NCBI RefSeq assembly: GCF_001431315.2
Contig: NZ_LKHV02000001.1
Span: 1,798,001-1,862,000, forward strand
Source: Candidatus Berkiella cookevillensis
Lineage (GTDB): Bacteria; Pseudomonadota; Gammaproteobacteria; Berkiellales; Berkiellaceae
DNA: 64,000 bases
Reading direction: 5' to 3'
In this document: positions 26,871 to 36,586 of the stretch, piece by piece
How positions within the stretch are numbered: the first letter of the stretch is position 1
Layout of the letters: every line of letters starts with the position of its first letter
The notes under the pieces: generated by a model
Told to the model about the DNA's origin: nothing
The model's database searches: none
What the model saw: the letters and a program-made list of their open reading frames with translations, nothing else
Translations under genes and position numbers: made by a program

Positions 26871-27018
26871 CTTTCTTTGTTATCAAAGAAAGAGGCACCT
26901 TTAGGTGCAGAGAAGGATTTTTAAAATACAGATTCTAAAAAATCCATCTGCTCACTAAAAGTGAGAGCCTCTTCCCTTGACTTCAAGGGAAGAAAATCAT
27001 TCACTTCGTTCATTTCTT
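26871..27018. repeat. Dispersed multi-hairpin repeat, family B, copy 2
   Basis: This stretch matches 1092-1217 along its length and forms four consecutive hairpins: CTTTCTTTG/CAAAGAAAG, GCACCT/AGGTGC, CTCACT/AGTGAG and CTTCCCTTGA/TCAAGGGAAG. Loop bases differ from copy 1 while the stems hold. The stop codon of the adjacent leftward OmpA-family gene overlaps its end. Confidence 0.7.
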
Positions 27019-27910
27019 AACGAAACACTTTAAGCTCAACCCGTCTGTTCTTCGCGCGGCCTTCTGCGGTCTTATTAGAGGCAACGGGCATCCTATCTCC
27101 AAAACCTTTGAGCGTGAATAGCTCAGGATCAACCCCCTGATAAACTAAGTAATCTTTCACTTTCCACATACGCTCATTAGCAGTTTGTCGATTGGACATA
27201 TAACCACCCTTACTATCAGAGTGTCCCGTTAAATCAATTCTATAAACATTCTCATCATGAGTAATATGCTCCGCCAAAGCATCTAACTTTATCATTGTCT
27301 CTTCGTCCAGCGCTTTACTGCCACTTTCAAAGTAAATGGTTGATTTTTTGATTGTATCAAAGGGGTATGCCACTAATTCATCTACGCAAGTAAGATATTT
27401 TTTATACGCATTTTGAAAACCAGAGGTTGCTAAAATAATAATATCTTTATCTTTGCTTGTTACTTTATTTTTAGGGATAGAATCATTGCTTCTTTGAAAT
27501 TCTATTCTTGGTTCTCGACCTTCTGCTAAAGCAGAAATCATTTGATAGGGGGTCATTTTAGTAAGATGAATAGGTCTTTTACCAGTGGCTGCTTTTATTT
27601 CAGCTAATTGTTTGCGATTTGAACTGGCGGTTGTTTTCCAATCGGCTGGCGCATCCACAATAATCACAGGCGTTGCAGATCTCCTTCCCAAAGATGCTTC
27701 TAAGAAAAATTCTAACGTAGTGCCTGCTTTTTGAGAGAAAGTAGCAACACCATAACCAGGTATGGCGTGAGAAAGCGTGCAAAGGCGCTTGGAAGACTCT
27801 GTAGACCATGCGTCTTTATCAATGGGCGATTTATAAGTATCCGCCCAAGCAACAGAGGCTAGGCTGATCCAGGCAAAGCAGGTTAGAATGACACTATAAC
27901 GGATGCTCAT
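27017..27910 (-). CDS. MotY-like OmpA family protein
   Basis: A protein of 297 residues with a signal peptide (about 1-23, cleavage after SVAWA). The N-terminal domain matches MotY (LCTLSHAIPGYGVATFSQKAGTTLEFFLE; VDAPADWK), and the C-terminal OmpA peptidoglycan-binding domain is clear (IYFESGSKALDE, LTGHSDSKGGYMSNRQTANERMWKVKDYL, GFGDRMPVASN, AKNRRVELKV). MotY forms part of the T ring of sodium-driven polar flagellar motors. No flagellar genes are visible here, so a cell-wall anchoring role is also possible. The stop codon lies in a family B repeat. Confidence 0.82.
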   Translation of the reverse strand: MSIRYSVILTCFAWISLASVAWADTYKSPIDKDAWSTESSKRLCTLSHAIPGYGVATFSQKAGTTLEFFLEASLGRRSATPVIIVDAPADWKTTASSNRKQLAEIKAATGKRPIHLTKMTPYQMISALAEGREPRIEFQRSNDSIPKNKVTSKDKDIIILATSGFQNAYKKYLTCVDELVAYPFDTIKKSTIYFESGSKALDEETMIKLDALAEHITHDENVYRIDLTGHSDSKGGYMSNRQTANERMWKVKDYLVYQGVDPELFTLKGFGDRMPVASNKTAEGRAKNRRVELKVFR

Positions 27911-27963
27911 AAATGCAGTAAAAAATTTTTGATCCTACAACAACTATAGCTAATGAATGAGAT

Positions 27964-28995
27964 ATGAGAGAACTTAAAATTATTCAGCCTGATGACTGGC
28001 ACTGCCATCTACGCGATGGTGCCTATTTATCCAGAACAGTACCTGATAGTGCCGCTATTTTTAAGCGAGTCATTGTCATGCCCAATCTAACAACGCCTAT
28101 CACCCACCCTTCAGCTGCAAAAAAGTATAGGGAACGGATCTTAAATGCCGTACCTGAAGGTAATGATTTTGAACCACTCATGACACTTTATCTGACAGAT
28201 GAAACAACGCCTCATGTGATTGCAGAAGCAAAAGCAAGTGGGATCATTCATGGTGCAAAATTATACCCTCAAGGCGTCACGACACATTCTGAAGCCGGTG
28301 TAACGAAATTAGAAAAAATTTATCCTACGCTTGAGGCAATGAGTGAACATCACATTCCCTTATTGATTCATGGTGAAGTGAACGATCCTGCTGTTGATAT
28401 CTTTGATAGAGAAAAGTATTTTATTGATAAAATACTTACACAATTAGTCAAAAATTTCCCAAGCTTAAAAATAGTATTTGAGCATATTACAACCAAAGAT
28501 GCTGTTCTCTTTGTGGAAGAAAGCTCTAAAAACGTTGCAGCAACTATTACCCCCCATCATTTGTATTATCAACGCAATGCAATGTTTATGGGTGGCATTA
28601 GACCGCATTACTATTGTTTGCCTGTCTTGAAACGCCAGGAGCATCAACTTGCACTCATTGCGGCTGCAACAAGCGGCAATCCAAAGTTTTTCATAGGAAC
28701 AGATAGCGCTCCACACGCCGTTACACGTAAAGAATCCAGTTGTGGCTGCGCGGGTATCTACAATTCACCCACTGCTTTGGCATTGTATGCAGAAATATTC
28801 GCTACTCAAAACAAACTGCATAAGCTGGAAGGCTTTACTAGCCTATATGGTGCTGATTTTTATGGTTTAGCCCATAATCAGAAAACCATCACATTACGCG
28901 AAATATCCAAAAACGTTCCTGAAACCTTAAGCTTTGGTGATGAAACCATCATTCCTCTCAAAGCAGGTCAATCAGTAAAATGGGACATTATTTAG
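27964..28995 (+). CDS. pyrC: Dihydroorotase (class II)
   Basis: A protein of 343 residues of the PyrC homodimeric type, which cyclises carbamoyl aspartate to dihydroorotate in pyrimidine synthesis. Metal ligands are visible: DDWHCHLRDG (His-x-His), the carbamylated Lys in HGAKLYPQG, HGEV, FEHITT and the Asp in FIGTDSAPH, followed by KESSCGCAGIY. It is divergent from the MotY-like gene (53 nt between starts) and is followed by rnt after 9 nt. Confidence 0.96.
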   Translation: MRELKIIQPDDWHCHLRDGAYLSRTVPDSAAIFKRVIVMPNLTTPITHPSAAKKYRERILNAVPEGNDFEPLMTLYLTDETTPHVIAEAKASGIIHGAKLYPQGVTTHSEAGVTKLEKIYPTLEAMSEHHIPLLIHGEVNDPAVDIFDREKYFIDKILTQLVKNFPSLKIVFEHITTKDAVLFVEESSKNVAATITPHHLYYQRNAMFMGGIRPHYYCLPVLKRQEHQLALIAAATSGNPKFFIGTDSAPHAVTRKESSCGCAGIYNSPTALALYAEIFATQNKLHKLEGFTSLYGADFYGLAHNQKTITLREISKNVPETLSFGDETIIPLKAGQSVKWDII

Positions 28996-29004
28996 AAACT
29001 ATTC

Positions 29005-29607
29005 ATGAATATAAATTTAGCAAAACGATTTCGAGAATTTTTACCCGTTGTTGTAGATGTTGAAACAGGCGGTATTAATCCGCAAACAGATGCATTATTA
29101 GAACTTGCGGCTATTTCTATAAAAATGGATAACGTAGGAAAAATACATCCAGACAAAACCTATCATTACCATGTACTCCCCTTTAAAGGCAGTATTTTAG
29201 ATCCTGTGGCATTGGCATTGAATAAAATTGATCCCTTCCATCCTTTTCGCTTTGCAGTAACGGAAGACGAAGCGTTATCCGATCTGTTTAGGAATATCAG
29301 CAAAGAATGTATTAATAAAAGATGCCAACGTGCGGTATTAGTGGGACACAATGCTTGGTTTGATCTTGCTTTTTTAAATGCTGCTAAAGAGCGCTGCGAG
29401 ATTAAAAAATCCCCCTTTCATCGATTTACATCATTAGATACAGCAACTTTAGGCGCTTTAGTATACGGACAAACGGTTTTAGCAAAGGCCTTGAAAAAAG
29501 CCAAGATAGGATATTCTAAGAAGTCAGCGCATTCTGCTCTTTACGATACAGAATGCACTGCTGAGTTGTTTTGTAAAATCGTCAATGAATGGGAATTCAA
29601 GACTTAA
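29005..29607 (+). CDS. rnt: Ribonuclease T
   Basis: A protein of 200 residues of the DEDDh exonuclease family that trims the 3' end of tRNA and other stable RNAs. Catalytic residues are in VVDVETGGI (Asp, Glu), GHNAWFDLAFL (Asp) and KSAHSALYDTECTA (His, Asp). The length is close to that of gammaproteobacterial RNase T. It follows pyrC directly and converges with the peroxiredoxin gene. Confidence 0.95.
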   Translation: MNINLAKRFREFLPVVVDVETGGINPQTDALLELAAISIKMDNVGKIHPDKTYHYHVLPFKGSILDPVALALNKIDPFHPFRFAVTEDEALSDLFRNISKECINKRCQRAVLVGHNAWFDLAFLNAAKERCEIKKSPFHRFTSLDTATLGALVYGQTVLAKALKKAKIGYSKKSAHSALYDTECTAELFCKIVNEWEFKT

Positions 29608-29626
29608 ACAAAACTCAACACAAGGC

Positions 29627-30232
29627 TTAAAGCTGTGCTTGATTTCCTTCAAGATAGCTTGCAACGCCTTGTGCAGTTGCCTTCATGCCTTCTTTGCCTT
29701 TTTCCCAACCTGCTGGGCATACTTCGCCGTGCGCTTCATGATATTGGAGTGCATCGATCACGCGTAAAATTTCATCAATATTACGACCAATAGGTAAATC
29801 ATTAACGATTTGTGAACGTACATTTCCTTCTTTATCAATGATAAATGCAGCACGAAATGCAACACCCGCTTCAGGATGCTCAACGCCATAAGATTGGCAA
29901 ATACGGTGATTAACATCTGCAACCAAGGTGTAATCTAATGCGCCAATACCGCCTTTGTTAGGTGGTGTATTACGCCATGCATTGTGCGTAAATTGAGAAT
30001 CGATAGAGATCCCAATTACTTCTACATTTTTTGCTTTAAATTGATCGATACGATTGTTCAATGCAATGAGTTCTGAAGGGCAAACAAAGGTAAAATCAAG
30101 AGGATAGAAGAATAAAACGCTGTATTTACCCTTAATTGCATCAGATAATTTGTAATCCGCTCTAATTTCACCATTCGCCATAACCGCAGCACTATGGAAA
30201 TCAGGGGCTTTTCGAGCTACTAAGACAGTCAT
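29627..30232 (-). CDS. Typical 2-Cys peroxiredoxin (AhpC/Prx1 family)
   Basis: A protein of 201 residues reducing hydrogen peroxide and organic peroxides. The peroxidatic Cys is in FTFVCPSELIAL, the resolving Cys in HGEVCPAGWEKG, and the GGIGALDY loop typical of overoxidation-sensitive 2-Cys enzymes is present. It is adjacent on the minus strand to monothiol glutaredoxin, with sodB just beyond: an oxidative-stress neighbourhood. No AhpF-type reductase is in view. Confidence 0.94.
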   Translation of the reverse strand: MTVLVARKAPDFHSAAVMANGEIRADYKLSDAIKGKYSVLFFYPLDFTFVCPSELIALNNRIDQFKAKNVEVIGISIDSQFTHNAWRNTPPNKGGIGALDYTLVADVNHRICQSYGVEHPEAGVAFRAAFIIDKEGNVRSQIVNDLPIGRNIDEILRVIDALQYHEAHGEVCPAGWEKGKEGMKATAQGVASYLEGNQAQL

Positions 30233-30387
30233 TTAACACTCCAAAAATTTATTTATATGCAAGGGAAAATATGCTAACACATATTATTTTAAGCGACTAT
30301 TGGTGAATTTATTCAATGCGCTGGATAATCTATGCAGATTGGCGGACATGCTTGTCGCTTTGTCCGCTCTACTAATATAGGAAGAAA

Positions 30388-30738
30388 TCAAACAGCCGCT
30401 TCTTTGGAAAGCATTTTCTCGCCAACCAAGCTCTCTTTTGCAAGCAATTCTTGTAGTTCACCCTTTTCATACATCTCAGTGACGATATCACAGCCACCAA
30501 TCAACTCGCCTTTTACATATAACTGAGGAAAGGTTGGCCAATTAGCATATACCGGCAAGGTTTGTCGAATATCTGGGTTTTCAAGAATATTTACATAGGC
30601 AAACTGTGCTTTGCATAACTTTAACAAATGCACTACTTGGCCAGAAAAACCACATTGTGGAAACTGGGGCGTACCCTTCATATAAAGTAATAAATCATGC
30701 CCTTCGATTTGCTGCTTAATACGCGATAAAGTATCCAT
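30388..30738 (-). CDS. grxD: Monothiol glutaredoxin
   Basis: A protein of 116 residues with the monothiol CGFS active site (FPQCGFSGQVV), preceded by the LYMKGTPQ glutathione-binding stretch and followed by WPTFPQLYVKGELIGGCDIV. Such proteins carry [2Fe-2S] clusters with glutathione and work with BolA in iron homeostasis. The frame extends 20 codons upstream, but ATG at 30738 has AGGGG at good spacing and gives the usual N-terminus. The 155 nt to the peroxiredoxin gene contain a GCGGACA/TGTCCGC hairpin (30342-30367). Confidence 0.94.
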   Translation of the reverse strand: MDTLSRIKQQIEGHDLLLYMKGTPQFPQCGFSGQVVHLLKLCKAQFAYVNILENPDIRQTLPVYANWPTFPQLYVKGELIGGCDIVTEMYEKGELQELLAKESLVGEKMLSKEAAV

Positions 30739-30886
30739 GAAAACCCCTACAAATTCAAAACTCGCATTGTAGAGGATCTTCGTCCAAATTTCATGCAATG
30801 CTTGATATATGTTTAGGCCATGCTTAGACTACCGTCGACTATAGATACAAATAATTATTATGTTAACTAGATAATTGGAGTTGATC

Positions 30887-31471
30887 ATGGCAATTGAGTT
30901 ACCCGCGCTCCCCTACGACCTGGATGCACTACAACCACACATTTCTAAAGAAACATTAGAATTTCATTATGGTAAACATCATCGTGCATACGTGGACAAT
31001 TTAAACAAATTGATAGCAGACAACACTGAATTTGCAGATCAAACACTAGAAACTATCATTTTAAAATCTTCTGGTGGTATTTTTAACAATGCTGCACAAG
31101 TATGGAATCATACTTTTTATTGGAATTGCTTAAAACCCAATGGTGGCGGCCTTCCTACCGGCAAATTAGCAGAAGCCATTAATCAAAGCTTTGGCTCTTT
31201 TGAGGCATTCAAAGAAAAATTTACACAAACAGCAATTACTACCTTTGGTTCTGGTTGGGCATGGCTTGTTAAAAAACAAGACGGCAGCATAGATTTGGTT
31301 AGCACTTCTAATGCAGCTACCCCTATGACGCAAAATCAAAAAGCATTATTAACATGCGATGTTTGGGAACATGCTTATTATATTGACTATCGTAATGCAC
31401 GTCCTAAATATCTTGAGCATTTCTGGGAACTCATCAACTGGGATTTCGTTGCGGAAAATTTCGAAAGATAA
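30887..31471 (+). CDS. sodB: Iron superoxide dismutase
   Basis: A protein of 194 residues. Metal ligands lie in [22 protein letters not shown], and [11 protein letters not shown] (Asp, His). The [11 protein letters not shown] block with Gln is the iron-type marker. The start at 30887 has GGAG upstream; four extra codons in the frame are unlikely. There is no signal peptide, so it is cytosolic. A long hairpin follows at 31521-31552. Confidence 0.96.
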   Translation: MAIELPALPYDLDALQPHISKETLEFHYGKHHRAYVDNLNKLIADNTEFADQTLETIILKSSGGIFNNAAQVWNHTFYWNCLKPNGGGLPTGKLAEAINQSFGSFEAFKEKFTQTAITTFGSGWAWLVKKQDGSIDLVSTSNAATPMTQNQKALLTCDVWEHAYYIDYRNARPKYLEHFWELINWDFVAENFER

Positions 31472-31520
31472 GCACATCTTAGATTAAGTTCATTGCCAAA
31501 TTTGCAAGCAGCATGGTAAC

Positions 31521-31552
31521 GAAGCAATCCATATATTAAGATGGATTGCTTC
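31521..31552 (+). terminator. Hairpin downstream of sodB
   Basis: A 12-bp perfect stem (GAAGCAATCCAT / ATGGATTGCTTC) with an 8-nt loop. There is no U tract after it, so it may protect the mRNA 3' end or act in a factor-dependent way rather than as a classic terminator. Confidence 0.5.
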
Positions 31553-31614
31553 GCGAAGCACTTGCAACCTGAGTGCTCCTTACAAAATTTTTATATTGAA
31601 AAACTCAGATAATG

Positions 31615-31716
31615 TGTCATACCAGCGAAGGCTGGTATCCAGTAGCCCTTTGGGCTACCAGGCGCAAAGCACCTGTGGATCCCAGATATTTTGCTTCGCA
31701 AAACTCTGGGATGACA
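31615..31716. repeat. Inverted-repeat-bounded palindromic element, family C
   Basis: The element is bounded by TGTCATACCAG and CTGGGATGACA, which are reverse complements with one mismatch. Inside are small hairpins: ACCAGC/GCTGGT, GTAGCCC/GGGCTAC and TTTTGC/GCAAAA. The GTCATxCCAGCGAAGGCTGG half recurs at 50244-50274. The region 31553-32071 otherwise holds no gene. Confidence 0.65.
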
Positions 31717-32071
31717 ATCTAATAGAAGTTTGTAGAGTTATTCACCATAGACTATTCCGATCTCAAAAACTATATTTTTTCACAGCCCCATAGCACAGCT
31801 TTGTTCAACCACCTTAATCCCTTTACTCTTTTTAATGGCATAATTAAACATTAAGCCTCTAAGAGATTAGCTATTTTCTACCCTGCCTATTTCTTAGGTC
31901 TATTGCCTTGAAAATCGATTTTAAATTTGTTATCAGATATTTAAACACGCGCTAGTGTGTACCATACCAATAACGCACCTCCAATAATAATTTTGAGCCT
32001 TGCTGACGTATACAAGAAGCTGCGATAAATTGATGAAAGACGCTCAGTTTCAAATAAAAAGGACGGTGCCA

Positions 32072-35000
32072 ATGATTAGCCAAGCTCCTCAAAAAAATCT
32101 CGCCACAAAGCTCAATTTGATTTGGAATAATAACACTGTAATTACAGAACAAGCCCTCTACGATCTGCTTGTACTCACCAGTCTCAATCATGAATCAATG
32201 ACACTATCAGGTGAGTCAATCTTTGCAGCAAGCATGCCAGAATTAATCTCTTATGGAAAGCAACCCCTAGAAAAAGCAGCCTTGGATTTGTTAGGGCAAT
32301 TCATCATTCAGACCCAAGATGCTATTCTCTTAGAAAAACTAGCACAAAGAATGCTTGAAACAGCAGATACTCAAAATATATTTACAAGCTTAAAGGCAAC
32401 AAGCTGCACAAAACTAGCATGGGTTAATATTGAATTTAGTAAACAATACAATAATTACTTATTGGAAACACTCTCATTAGATGAACTCAAATGGTTGTCT
32501 ATTGTTATTGATTCAGGCCAATATATTTCCCAAATCGGAAAACAAGATCATAAACTCACAGCCCCATTACCAAGTAATGCGTATTTTGAAAACATTAATC
32601 GAACATTAACATTAGCGCAAGCAAATTCAGAAATAAGAGCCTATTTAAGTGCCACAATAAAAAGCAAACTAATGGCTTTATCAACGCCCAAAGCCGACTA
32701 TGTACGCGAGTCAGAAGACTTGGTCAATCTTGTGACAGAAACTCAAATACGTGCTGAATTCTACCCTTTTGCTCGCGCTCATATGACATGGATTAAAGGT
32801 TACGCAGCTAGTATTGGGCAAGCATTTGCAAGTGAAGAGCCTACATTTTTGGAATGGGCATTAGTCACACTTTCCACTGGCAATAGCGAATATAAAGCTT
32901 ATCAACCATCTGCTGAAGAATATGCAACATTACAATCATGGATAAATAGCTATGGCAGAGGATATCTCATTGATACATTGGATCTATATTTAAGCAAACG
33001 CGCTATCACTACACCTCATGATGCAGTTTCAGGATACTATGATAATGCGGTGCAAAGTTTAGATCTCAATAGCAAACGATGGCTGTTATTAGAACTCGCC
33101 TTTAAAAATTTTCCCCAAATAAATGAAACGGGCATTCAACAGCCTACACAAGAGCAATTGGCTATATGCAAACAATTGATTGAAAACACAAACGGATGCA
33201 CAAGCCTTTGGCGTAATTTACAAGAAAAATTAATTCAAAATATAGGTCCACAATTAAAAGAAACCTTCTCTATTATATCAGCGACGCTTTTTGCGATTGC
33301 TAGCGAATTACCGGATGAGGCAAGATTATGGCTGTATCTCGCAATCATGACAAATACAAAACCACAATTCTTTGATTTAACCAATATTCACTATCACGAA
33401 CAACTTAGTAACACAGCCATCCGCCAAATTATCACTTCTGATATTACAGATCACTTTATATTCTTAGCAAGTTGCTCTGATATGATGCGCTCAATTATCA
33501 AAGCCGCTTTAACACAGAAAGACAATGCACCTGATTTTGCTCAAAAAGTCAAAACCCTTCCTCTATACCAAAAAAGTTTTACAGAAAATGAGCTAAAAAG
33601 ATTGGATGAAAATGCTAAACATTGGCTGCTTTACGCACTTTGCTTTAATAATGTTGTCACAAAAGCAACTGCAATATCTTCTACGCTTAATATTACGGTT
33701 CCAAGTGGTCGGCTTTTTGAACATGTGAATATAATGCTAAATCAAGCACAAATGAGTTCTGAGCAAAGAGCCATGTATATAGAACAACTTGTTCAAGGTT
33801 TATCGTATTCTGCACACGATGCATTTGGATCAGTTGTTCAAAATTTTATCAATATCACCATTGATACGCTTAATGAAGATGAGCAAGCTTGGCTGTTTTT
33901 ATGCTTACATCAAAAAAACTGCAATATACAATCTGCCGATTTCAATAAACAATTTCCCAAACCAACTGAGAAACTTAGCGCTGTAACTAGAATATTATAT
34001 TTACTCAGTATGTTCCCCAGTAAAATCGCAATAACAACACAGCATTTAAAAGAAAAAAATGCTATGTTGGGCTATTTTGAACCAACCTTATTAGACGCAT
34101 TAGGTCTTGTAACAAATCAATATATTGAAGTTTGCGAAATGGCAAATCTGGCCTGCATGGATGAAAGACAATCTACTCGCTTTGCATTTATACTGTCACA
34201 AGCACTACCAGCACCCATAAAAATATGGATGGCTGCTAACCTGGAACGAGGTGTAGTTGATGCTTCTCTTATGTTCATGATGATTTCTCAAAATAAAATA
34301 CCGCCTCATATTGCCATGCCATTATTACATAATGCCACTTCTTTACTATTACTTGCATTAAAATGGCCAAACTTGAAAGAAATCATCATTGAAAAATTTG
34401 GCGGAAACAAAAATTCAATAAAACCTATCACTGCAATAAATGTCAATAACATGCCATTAGGTGATGTTGGTATGAGTATGCTATGCGAAATACTCTCTAC
34501 CCAATCTGATGCTTTAATGGCTTTTTCTGCGCAAGGAACAGGCATCACCGACAGAGGATTGCTCAGTTTCAGTCAAAAATTACTTGCTAAAGCATCGCTT
34601 GAAATTATTGATTTTGGAAAAAATGATATTTCTATAGAATGCCTTAGCATGTTATTTGAAAATCCTTTACTTAAAGAAAATCCTCAATACCTCATTAGAC
34701 TTGTGTCTGCAATATTGTCTGATTTACAACATCCTGATGTTATCATCTATCTAGCAAGCCATTTATTATTAAAAGATGTTTTAACAGATAAAATACCATC
34801 ACAAGATACACTCGCCTTTTATAAAAAACCTGAGTTTACAAATGCACTTCAAAAAGCAGACTTCCTGCTGAGCCAAGGAGAAAATATTCCCTTGGTAGAA
34901 AATATGTTAAATACCATTACTCAAAGTATACCTGCTATTGTGCTGGATACTCAGCTTATCCATGCAGCACTATCAGCAAAGGATACCTCTATAGTAAGCG

Positions 35001-36286
35001 CTGTACTCTTTCATGTGATGGATAATATTACTAATCCATCAACCATTGAATGGATTAAAACTTGTTTAGAATCAGGTGAAATCCATTTACCCAATATGGG
35101 TGGTGCTGATGCCAAACAAGGTGATGTCCTTCAAATGCTTCAGTCTGCCTCATTGATGCTAGCGCTCAACCAAGATCTACGTCAAAAACTTTATCAAACA
35201 TTAGGTGGCGATCATGGACAATTATTGCCACCCATTCGCACGATAAATATACAAAACTGTAAAATACCAGAAGATTTACAAGCAGTGCTATGCTTAGGAT
35301 TAGACAGCAATCTTGATACACTCCAAAATTTACAGTTCAAAGCTATGGGATTATCAAACCAAACATTAGAGAGGATCTGTCGTTCAACACACAGTCATTT
35401 GACTATGAAAAGTCTAGATATTGGTGGTCATACAATGACAAGCGACACTCTGAATGCAGTCTGTGAGGCTTTAGAAAAAGGTCATATACAAAACCTAGAT
35501 TTATCAGAATGTGCAATCAACTCTGAGATGCTAAATACAGTCATTGGCGCACTGCTAAACAGCAATGTTCATCATCTTAAAGCACAAAATAAATTAACAG
35601 ATATTGAAAACAGCGCTTCACAAATCTCTGATTTTGCAGCAAAATCTATTGCTCAATTTTTAGCCAATCCTAATTGCCCGCTTGTTTCTTTAGATCTCTC
35701 TCATAATAAAATCAGTGCATTAGGCTTACATTATATTACCTCAGCCATTACATCTAACCCTGCCTCTAAACTTGAAACACTCTGTCTGAATCATCAATTA
35801 TCTATGGGGGATGCTTTTATCAAACAGATTGGAGCCTTAATTGCGCACCCCACACAACTCAAACAGATAGAGATAAACGGCCATACCGCTAAAAAAGAAG
35901 CTCTCGAACTGTTAATTCCCGCTCTTGCCAAAAATACATGTCTGCAAAAATTATGCATACATCCCAAACAAGATATGTCTTCTGAAACTGACTCAGAAAT
36001 AGAGAAAATATTGCAGACTATTAAAACCATGATTGCACAAAATAGCCAGCTATCAGTTATGACTTCAGATCTTAAACAACTCAAACTAGAGCGCTCTGAT
36101 AGCTCAAGCAGTGATAACGCAGAAATAGATGTGCTCATAAATGATTTGGGTAAACAATTAGTTTTTTCAAAAGCCAAATCACAAAGTTCAGAGACTTTGC
36201 GTATTTCTGGAGATATAGTCACAGCACATGATTTTTCGGGTAGGCGTCAAGCCTCGAGCAACCGGAGTGTACATAAAAGTACATGA
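32072..36286 (+). CDS. Large leucine-rich-repeat protein, candidate effector
   Basis: A protein of 1404 residues from the ATG at 32072 (AGGA eight bases upstream). No signal peptide or membrane segment is seen. Residues 1 to about 780 are helical repeats without a clear match, with recurring motifs such as LDLNSKRWLLLELAF, LKRLDENAKHWLLYAL and TLNEDEQAWLFLCL. From about 780 onward there are ribonuclease-inhibitor-type LRRs (VSLDLSHNKISALGLHYI; IQNLDLSECAINSEML; KSLDIGGHTMTSDTLN). A Ser-rich linker (ERSDSSSSDNAE) leads to the end. The last 25 or so residues are encoded by a family A repeat. LRR proteins of this size in host-associated Legionellales are often secreted effectors, but no secretion signal is proven. 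Confidence 0.85.
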   Translation: MISQAPQKNLATKLNLIWNNNTVITEQALYDLLVLTSLNHESMTLSGESIFAASMPELISYGKQPLEKAALDLLGQFIIQTQDAILLEKLAQRMLETADTQNIFTSLKATSCTKLAWVNIEFSKQYNNYLLETLSLDELKWLSIVIDSGQYISQIGKQDHKLTAPLPSNAYFENINRTLTLAQANSEIRAYLSATIKSKLMALSTPKADYVRESEDLVNLVTETQIRAEFYPFARAHMTWIKGYAASIGQAFASEEPTFLEWALVTLSTGNSEYKAYQPSAEEYATLQSWINSYGRGYLIDTLDLYLSKRAITTPHDAVSGYYDNAVQSLDLNSKRWLLLELAFKNFPQINETGIQQPTQEQLAICKQLIENTNGCTSLWRNLQEKLIQNIGPQLKETFSIISATLFAIASELPDEARLWLYLAIMTNTKPQFFDLTNIHYHEQLSNTAIRQIITSDITDHFIFLASCSDMMRSIIKAALTQKDNAPDFAQKVKTLPLYQKSFTENELKRLDENAKHWLLYALCFNNVVTKATAISSTLNITVPSGRLFEHVNIMLNQAQMSSEQRAMYIEQLVQGLSYSAHDAFGSVVQNFINITIDTLNEDEQAWLFLCLHQKNCNIQSADFNKQFPKPTEKLSAVTRILYLLSMFPSKIAITTQHLKEKNAMLGYFEPTLLDALGLVTNQYIEVCEMANLACMDERQSTRFAFILSQALPAPIKIWMAANLERGVVDASLMFMMISQNKIPPHIAMPLLHNATSLLLLALKWPNLKEIIIEKFGGNKNSIKPITAINVNNMPLGDVGMSMLCEILSTQSDALMAFSAQGTGITDRGLLSFSQKLLAKASLEIIDFGKNDISIECLSMLFENPLLKENPQYLIRLVSAILSDLQHPDVIIYLASHLLLKDVLTDKIPSQDTLAFYKKPEFTNALQKADFLLSQGENIPLVENMLNTITQSIPAIVLDTQLIHAALSAKDTSIVSAVLFHVMDNITNPSTIEWIKTCLESGEIHLPNMGGADAKQGDVLQMLQSASLMLALNQDLRQKLYQTLGGDHGQLLPPIRTINIQNCKIPEDLQAVLCLGLDSNLDTLQNLQFKAMGLSNQTLERICRSTHSHLTMKSLDIGGHTMTSDTLNAVCEALEKGHIQNLDLSECAINSEMLNTVIGALLNSNVHHLKAQNKLTDIENSASQISDFAAKSIAQFLANPNCPLVSLDLSHNKISALGLHYITSAITSNPASKLETLCLNHQLSMGDAFIKQIGALIAHPTQLKQIEINGHTAKKEALELLIPALAKNTCLQKLCIHPKQDMSSETDSEIEKILQTIKTMIAQNSQLSVMTSDLKQLKLERSDSSSSDNAEIDVLINDLGKQLVFSKAKSQSSETLRISGDIVTAHDFSGRRQASSNRSVHKST

Positions 36287-36340
36287 GGATTGCGAGAGAG
36301 CGAAGACAACACCCCAGAAAACTCATGTGCGAAGACTATA
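36214..36340 (+). repeat. Dispersed structured element, family A, copy 4
   Basis: The element has TATAGTC..CACATGA at the left and TCATGTGCGAAGACTATA at the right, with the full conserved core and a TGTAC-ATAAAA-GTACA apical hairpin. It overlaps the last 73 nt of the LRR gene and supplies its stop codon. Confidence 0.85.
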
Positions 36341-36393
36341 TTTCTAAAAATATCGACTCATCTCATATGCGAAATACAGAAGCTAAATTTTAG

Positions 36394-36493
36394 CCATAGT
36401 ACATGAGGTTTGCTCACACGGAACACAATGCCGATATGAAGATTACGAGAGGACAAAGACAATACCCATGAAAACTCATGGGGAAAGACTATA
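36394..36493 (+). repeat. Family A element, decayed copy 5
   Basis: This stretch keeps GTACATGAGGTTTGC, GATTACGAGAGGACAAAGACAA and the closing AAAACTCATG..GAAAGACTATA. The left half and the hairpin stems are degraded. It lies 53 nt after an intact copy and probably represents an older insertion. Confidence 0.55.
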
Positions 36494-36586
36494 AGTGGTA
36501 TTTTTTCACCGACGAGCACCCTATTGCTCAAATATCCACTCTGTTAAAATGCCAAACTTATTTATATAAAAAGATATTTTTCTGTT

